From positions 1 to 64,000 of the forward strand of contig SZZY01000016.1 in NCBI GenBank assembly GCA_009830035.1: a stretch of 64,000 nt of DNA, in the 5' to 3' direction. Each line of letters starts with the position of its first letter. Position 1 is the stretch's first letter. A program made the position numbers and the translations under genes. The DNA is from Pantoea sp. Eser. GTDB taxonomy: Bacteria; Pseudomonadota; Gammaproteobacteria; Enterobacterales; Enterobacteriaceae. The notes under the pieces were generated by a model. That model had not been told where the DNA came from. It ran no database searches and was given only the letters and a program-made list of their open reading frames with translations. Positions 59,457 through 64,000 of the stretch are shown piece by piece.

Positions 59457-60002
59457 ATGTTTAAGCAACTTGTTACCGGGAGCGCACTTGGCCTCGTTTT
59501 ACTGAGCGGTGCAGCACAGGCAATCGAAGGCAGTGTTGACGTCAGCGAGCACAACACCAACCTGAATGTGGGTCTCGGCACCACAACCCCAGGCCTGTTT
59601 CTGAAAGGCAACTGGCTGCGCAGCGACCATGACGGCAGCACCTACGGTGCCGGTCTGGGTTACAACGTTGATTTCGGACCTCTGCGTCTGGCGCCGACCG
59701 CAAAAGCGATCTTCACCCATCCTGAAAATGGAAAAGATGGATTTGCGGTGGCGCTGGGTGGCGCAGCGCAATACAACTTCAACAGCACGTGGGGTCTGTA
59801 TGGCGAATATTACTACGCGCCAGAATATTTCACCGATCAGCTCGACAGTTACCAGGAAGCGGGCGGTGGCCTGAGCTTCACCCCGATTTCACTGCTTAAC
59901 CTGCGCGTCGGTTATCAGTACATCGAGCTGAACAACAAAGATGGCCGTAAAGATAACGTGCTGGTCGACGGTCCGTACGTCGGCGCATCGCTGCGTTTCT
60001 GA
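59457..60002 (+). CDS. YfaZ-family outer-membrane protein
   Basis: A 181-residue YfaZ-type beta-barrel with signal peptide MFKQLVTGSALGLVLLSGAAQAIEG. Short alternating strands such as NLNVGLGTTTPGLFLKGNWLRSD and LNLRVGYQYIELNN end in the typical C-terminal VGASLRF. YfaZ function is unknown. ATG 59457 follows CACGGAGTG. Intact. Confidence 0.87.
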   Translation: MFKQLVTGSALGLVLLSGAAQAIEGSVDVSEHNTNLNVGLGTTTPGLFLKGNWLRSDHDGSTYGAGLGYNVDFGPLRLAPTAKAIFTHPENGKDGFAVALGGAAQYNFNSTWGLYGEYYYAPEYFTDQLDSYQEAGGGLSFTPISLLNLRVGYQYIELNNKDGRKDNVLVDGPYVGASLRF

Positions 60003-60020
60003 TTCTGCTGGTGCAGAAAA

Positions 60021-60057
60021 AAGGGCGGCACCCCTCAGGGTACCGCCCTTTTTTTAT
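60021..60057. terminator. bidirectional terminator between yfaZ and actP
   Basis: AAGGGCGGCACCC-CTCA-GGGTACCGCCCTT, with one mismatch, is flanked by AAAA upstream and seven Ts downstream. It ends both convergent transcripts. Confidence 0.92.
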
Positions 60058-60075
60058 CTCGCGCTTAACCGGAAA

Positions 60076-61731
60076 CTAGTGCGCTCTGCCCTGATCGATG
60101 CCGGAGCCGGTCTGCGAACGGATAAACTGCATCTGGAAGCGTGAACGCTCCTCCGCTCCCTGCTGCGAATGATCGGTAACCGAGAACAGCCAGGTGCCGA
60201 TAAACGCAATCGCCATGCAGAACAGCGCCGGATACTCGTACGGATAGATCGGCTTAGCATGACCCAGCACCTGTACCCAGACCGTCGGGCCGAGGATCAT
60301 CAGCACCACGGCGGTAATCAGCCCCAGCCAGCCACCGACCATCGCGCCGCGCGTGGTCAGCTTTGACCAGTACATCGACAGCAGAATGATCGGGAAGTTA
60401 CAGCTGGCGGCAATCGAGAAGGCCAGTCCGACCATGAACGCGATGTTCTGCTTCTCAAACAGAATGCCCAGCGCAATCGCCACCACGCCCAATACCAGTA
60501 CGGTGATTTTAGAGACCCGCAGTTCATCACGTTCGCTCGCCTGACCTTTACGGTAGACGCTGGCGTAGAGGTCGTGCGAGACCGCCGAGGCACCGGCCAG
60601 CGTTAAGCCCGCTACCACCGCCAGAATGGTGGCGAAGGCCACCGCCGAGATAAAGCCGAGGAAGGTACTGCCGCCAACCGCGTTGGCCAGATGCACCGCC
60701 GCCATATTGGTGCCGCCAATCAGCGCGCCGCTGGCATCTTTAAAGGCTGGATTCGCGCCGACCAGCAAAATCGCACCGAAGCCGATAATAAAGGTCAGTA
60801 AATAGAAGTAGCCCATAAAGCCGGTGGCCCAGAACACGCTTTTACGCGCCTCTTTGGCATCGGCCACGGTAAAGAAACGCATCAGAATATGCGGCAGGCC
60901 GGCGGTACCAAACATCAGTCCCAGACCGAGTGACAGCGCCGATATCGGATCTTTCACCAGCCCGCCCGGTTGCATAATCGCGATCCCTTTCGGGTGGACC
61001 GCCATCGCTTCAGTAAACAGGGTGTTGAAGCTAAAGCCGGTGGTCTTCATGACCATCATCGCCATAAAGGTGGCACCAAACAGCAGCAGCACTGCCTTGA
61101 TAATCTGCACCCAGGTGGTGGCGAGCATGCCGCCAAACAGCACATACATCACCATCAGAATGCCGACCAGTATTACCGCCACGTGGTAGTTGAGGCCAAA
61201 CAGCAGCTGAATCAGTTTACCGGCACCGACCATCTGGGCAATCAGATAGAGCGCCACCACCACCAGCGAGCCGCAGGCGGAGAGGGTACGGATCGGTTTC
61301 TGCTTCAGGCGATACGAGGCGACGTCGGCGAAGGTATAGCGGCCCAGATTACGCAGCCGTTCGGCAATCAGGAACAGAATCATCGGCCAGCCGACTAAAA
61401 AGCCGAGCGAGTAGATCAGACCGTCATAACCGGAGGTATACACCAGCGCTGAGATACCGAGGAACGAGGCGGCAGACATAAAGTCGCCCGCCATCGCCAG
61501 GCCATTCTGAAAGCCGGTAATATTGCCGCCGGCTGTGTAATAGTCGCTGCGCGAACGGGTGCGCTTAGACGCCCAGTAGGTAATGCCCAGCGTGGCCCCG
61601 ACGAAAATCACAAACATGATGATCGCCTGGTAGTTGACTGCCTGACGCTGCACCGCGCCGGTAATCGCATCGGCGGCCAGCGCCGAAAACGGCAGCAGCG
61701 CTGCCAGCATCCATAAGCAGAGACGCATCAT
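60076..61731 (-). CDS. actP: acetate permease
   Basis: A sodium:solute symporter for acetate and glycolate in the inner membrane. It has 551 residues (E. coli 549), with signal [22 protein letters not shown] and about 13 membrane segments. SSS-family motifs include [30 protein letters not shown] and [10 protein letters not shown], and the second signature is near [23 protein letters not shown]. Either of two tandem ATG codons may be used. It is the last gene of the acs-yjcH-actP operon and is intact. Confidence 0.96.
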   Translation of the reverse strand: MMRLCLWMLAALLPFSALAADAITGAVQRQAVNYQAIIMFVIFVGATLGITYWASKRTRSRSDYYTAGGNITGFQNGLAMAGDFMSAASFLGISALVYTSGYDGLIYSLGFLVGWPMILFLIAERLRNLGRYTFADVASYRLKQKPIRTLSACGSLVVVALYLIAQMVGAGKLIQLLFGLNYHVAVILVGILMVMYVLFGGMLATTWVQIIKAVLLLFGATFMAMMVMKTTGFSFNTLFTEAMAVHPKGIAIMQPGGLVKDPISALSLGLGLMFGTAGLPHILMRFFTVADAKEARKSVFWATGFMGYFYLLTFIIGFGAILLVGANPAFKDASGALIGGTNMAAVHLANAVGGSTFLGFISAVAFATILAVVAGLTLAGASAVSHDLYASVYRKGQASERDELRVSKITVLVLGVVAIALGILFEKQNIAFMVGLAFSIAASCNFPIILLSMYWSKLTTRGAMVGGWLGLITAVVLMILGPTVWVQVLGHAKPIYPYEYPALFCMAIAFIGTWLFSVTDHSQQGAEERSRFQMQFIRSQTGSGIDQGRAH

Positions 61732-61733
61732 GA

Positions 61734-62063
61734 TTATTTCACCTCGCTCAGGATCGCTTTGGTCAGCCGGTCAAACTCGCCGTTGGCGCGCCAGACGTAA
61801 ATGCCGGTCAGCACAAACGACATTACAATCAGTCCGACACCGATTGGAATCCCGCGGGTTACGTTGGTTCCTGGATGCAGCGGCGTGCCGAGCCAGCCTG
61901 GCGCGAAGGCGATCAGCAGGATAAAACCGACATACAGCACCAGCATGATCAGCGACAGCAGCGTGGCGAACGCCTGGCGCTTACGGACTAACTCATGAAA
62001 GCGGGGATTACGTTCAATCTGTTGATAGATTGCATCCTGTTTCGAAAGGGCGTCATTCATCAC
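61734..62063 (-). CDS. yjcH: YjcH, DUF485 membrane protein
   Basis: A 109-residue DUF485 inner-membrane protein with two membrane segments: [31 protein letters not shown] and [31 protein letters not shown]. It is co-transcribed with actP, whose start lies two bases after the yjcH stop. It is thought to assist ActP, but its exact role is unknown. Intact. Confidence 0.93.
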   Translation of the reverse strand: MMNDALSKQDAIYQQIERNPRFHELVRKRQAFATLLSLIMLVLYVGFILLIAFAPGWLGTPLHPGTNVTRGIPIGVGLIVMSFVLTGIYVWRANGEFDRLTKAILSEVK

Positions 62064-62165
62064 ATTTTCTCCAGATGTCTTGCAGGCATAAACCTCACGC
62101 TAGAGCGCGGGTTCGGCTGGTAATTTTATTTGTGACTACAGAAACACACTGCGTAGGGCGGGCAG

Positions 62166-62187
62166 GGCGGGAAATGATCTTCCCGCC
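62166..62187. promoter_or_regulatory. acs-yjcH intergenic hairpin
   Basis: GGCGGGAA-ATGATC-TTCCCGCC is a perfect 8-bp stem 14 bases beyond the acs stop, without a T-run. E. coli has REP-type hairpins in the same gap; it may stabilise acs mRNA or reduce downstream expression. Confidence 0.65.
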
Positions 62188-62200
62188 GGATAAGGTGCGC

Positions 62201-64000
62201 TTAAGGCATTTTGATCGACTGTTTCTCCTCAAGCAGTTTTTCCACCACGCCAGGATCGGCGAGGGTGGAAGTATCACCGAGATTGCTGGTATCGCCGGTG
62301 GCGATTTTGCGCAGAATACGGCGCATGATCTTGCCGGAGCGGGTCTTCGGCAGCGAGTCGGTCCAGTGCAGTACATCCGGGGTGGCAATCGGGCCGATCT
62401 CTTTGCGTACCCAGTTACGCACTTCGGTACAGAGCGCAGGCGACGGCTCCTGGCCATGATTCAGGGTGATGTAAGCGTAAATCGCTTGGCCTTTAATGCT
62501 GTGCGGTATACCCACCACGGCGGCTTCAGCAATTTTCGGGTGCGACACCAGCGCCGACTCAATCTCGGCGGTGCCAAGACGGTGGCCGGAGACGTTGAGC
62601 ACGTCATCCACACGTCCGGTGATCCAGTAATAGCCATCCTCATCGCGACGGGCGCTGTCGCCGCTGAAGTAGACGTTTTTAAAGGTGGAGAAGTAGGTCT
62701 GTTCAAAGCGTTCATGGTCGCCATACAGCGTACGAGCCTGACCCGGCCAGGATTCGGTGATCACCAGATTGCCTTCACAGGTACCTTGCTGCGGCTGGCC
62801 TTCATTATCGACCAGCGCTGGTTGTACCCCGAAGAACGGCTTAGTGGCCGATCCCGCCTTGAGTTCGGTCGCGCCTGGCAGCGGGGTGATCATGAAGCCG
62901 CCAGTTTCAGTCTGCCACCAGGTATCGACGATTGGGCAGCGGCTGTTACCGATTTTCTTGTAGTACCACTCCCAGGCTTCCGGGTTAATCGGTTCACCGA
63001 CTGAACCCATGATGCGCAGGCTGCTGCGGTCGGTACCCTCGATCGCTTTATCACCTTCGGCCATCAGGGCGCGGATCGCGGTAGGCGCGGTATAAAGCAG
63101 CGTCACCTTATGTTTATCCACCACTTCCGCCATGCGGCTCGGGGTCGGCCAGTTCGGCACCCCTTCAAACATCAGGGTGGTCGCGCCACAGGCCAGCGGA
63201 CCGTAAATCAGGTAGCTGTGGCCGGTGATCCAGCCGACGTCGGCGGTACACCAGTAGACGTCGTCCAGATGGTAATCGAAGACAAATTTAAAGGTAGTCG
63301 CTGCGTAGACCAGATAACCGCCGGTGGTGTGCAACACCCCTTTCGGCTTACCGGTCGAGCCGGAGGTATAAAGGATAAACAGCGGATCTTCCGCCCCGAC
63401 TTCGGCTGGAGAATGGTCGGTACTGGCATTCAGCATCAGCTCATGCCACCAGCGGTCGCGGCCTTCGACCCAACCGATATTATTGCCGGTGCGCTGGAAC
63501 ACCACAACGTTTTTCACGCTGGTGACGTTAGGATTTTTTAACGCATCGTCGACGTTCTTCTTCAGCGGAATGCTGCGTCCTGCACGAACCCCTTCATCGG
63601 CGGTAATCACCAGCGAGGCTCTGGAATCAACGATCCTGCCGGCTACCGCTTCCGGCGAAAAGCCGCCGAAAATCACCGAATGGACGGCACCGATACGCGC
63701 ACAGGCCAGCATCGCCACGGCGGCTTCCGGCACCATTGGCATATAGATCGCCACCACATCGCCTTTCTTCACCTTGAGCAATTCCAGCACGTTGGCGAAG
63801 CGACAGACTTCAGCATGCAGCTGGCGGAAGGTCAGGGTTTTGCTCTCACTGGCATCGTCGCCTTCCCAGATAATCGCCGGGTGATCGCCGCGGGTCTGCA
63901 AATGCCGGTCAAGGCAGTTTGCCGCCAGATTGAGCGTGCCATCTTCGTACCAGCGAATGTCAATGTTGCCCGGCGCAAACGAGCAGTTTTTCAATTTGCT
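62201..64000 (-). CDS. acs: acetyl-CoA synthetase (partial at window edge)
   Basis: Activates acetate to acetyl-CoA through acetyl-AMP. The frame is open from base 64000, reading [33 protein letters not shown]; about 55 N-terminal residues lie outside. The P-loop [22 protein letters not shown], the adenylate motifs [13 protein letters not shown] and [25 protein letters not shown], and the acetylatable Lys in [18 protein letters not shown] are intact. The end KQSIKMP matches E. coli closely. No lesion is visible. It heads the acs-yjcH-actP operon. Confidence 0.96.
   Translation of the reverse strand, partial: SKLKNCSFAPGNIDIRWYEDGTLNLAANCLDRHLQTRGDHPAIIWEGDDASESKTLTFRQLHAEVCRFANVLELLKVKKGDVVAIYMPMVPEAAVAMLACARIGAVHSVIFGGFSPEAVAGRIVDSRASLVITADEGVRAGRSIPLKKNVDDALKNPNVTSVKNVVVFQRTGNNIGWVEGRDRWWHELMLNASTDHSPAEVGAEDPLFILYTSGSTGKPKGVLHTTGGYLVYAATTFKFVFDYHLDDVYWCTADVGWITGHSYLIYGPLACGATTLMFEGVPNWPTPSRMAEVVDKHKVTLLYTAPTAIRALMAEGDKAIEGTDRSSLRIMGSVGEPINPEAWEWYYKKIGNSRCPIVDTWWQTETGGFMITPLPGATELKAGSATKPFFGVQPALVDNEGQPQQGTCEGNLVITESWPGQARTLYGDHERFEQTYFSTFKNVYFSGDSARRDEDGYYWITGRVDDVLNVSGHRLGTAEIESALVSHPKIAEAAVVGIPHSIKGQAIYAYITLNHGQEPSPALCTEVRNWVRKEIGPIATPDVLHWTDSLPKTRSGKIMRRILRKIATGDTSNLGDTSTLADPGVVEKLLEEKQSIKMP

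Overview
The window reads as a gammaproteobacterial chromosome of the Enterobacterales, most like Pantoea or Erwinia. The 5S rRNA and tRNA genes are enterobacterial. The gene order follows the E. coli 90-92 minute region closely: aceBAK-iclR-metH, yjbEFGH-pgi-lysC, psiE-ubiCA-plsB-dgkA-lexA-dinF-yjbJ-zur, dusA-pspG-qor-dnaB, tyrB, yjbQR, uvrA-ssb-yjcB-soxSR-ghxP-yjcE, and yjcH-actP-acs. The YjbEFGH cluster, the lysine riboswitch on lysC, the YfaZ protein, the TraF-like protein and the high GC of the coding regions fit Pantoea/Erwinia. The species cannot be named from the sequence alone.

The striking feature is gene decay. About 26 of roughly 57 protein genes are broken by nonsense codons, single-base frameshifts or internal deletions. 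The broken set includes comM/hdfR, aceB, aceA, aceK, iclR, metH, yjbFGH, panS, yjbB, a phosphonate-type permease, dinF, qor, tyrB, soxR, ghxP, a LysR regulator, lrgAB, and a flippase and ATP-grasp pair. Long core genes beside them are clean: pgi, lysC, ubiC, ubiA, plsB, dgkA, lexA, zur, dusA, dnaB, uvrA, ssb, yjcE, actP and acs. This looks like a recently host-restricted or otherwise relaxed lineage. Part of the point lesions could still be consensus sequencing error, but the large deletions and gene fusions could not.

Layout. 1-404: end of an rRNA operon (5S, tRNA-Asp, tRNA-Trp, terminator). 486-2580: rearrangement scar in which comM is fused in frame to the 3' end of hdfR, and comM is joined back to back to a 5'-truncated aceB. 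2598-9762: dead glyoxylate operon, dead iclR and dead metH. 9763-10187: palindrome-rich intergenic element. 10188-13912: decayed exopolysaccharide operon yjbEFGH. 14480-18205: pgi and riboswitch-controlled lysC. 18427-21886: aqpZ, broken panS, broken yjbB. 22006-27291: a PhnSTUV-like ABC locus with a phosphatase-superfamily enzyme and a PhnR-like regulator. 27363-34493: psiE to dinF. 34665-42051: yjbJ, zur, TraF-like, dusA, pspG, qor, dnaB and an Lrp-type pseudogene. 42296-46127: YitT-type protein, tyrB, yjbQR and an alcohol dehydrogenase. 46364-49972: uvrA and ssb. 50062-52227: broken surface-polysaccharide genes. 52318-55539: yjcB, soxSR, a GST and a gutted ghxP. 55687-60002: yjcE, a LysR-lrgAB wreck and yfaZ. 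60076-64000: acs-yjcH-actP, with acs cut by the window edge.

Function. Acetate uptake and activation (actP, acs) are kept while the glyoxylate bypass is lost, so acetate can feed the TCA cycle but should not support net growth on C2 carbon. SOS control is intact (two boxes at lexA, one between uvrA and ssb). The SoxR operator and soxS survive although SoxR has lost its dimer helix. Seventeen sites read CCTAG/CTAGG where CCWGG is expected, which points to C-to-T change at Dcm sites. I found no transposase, prophage, CRISPR array or clearly new defence or biosynthetic system.
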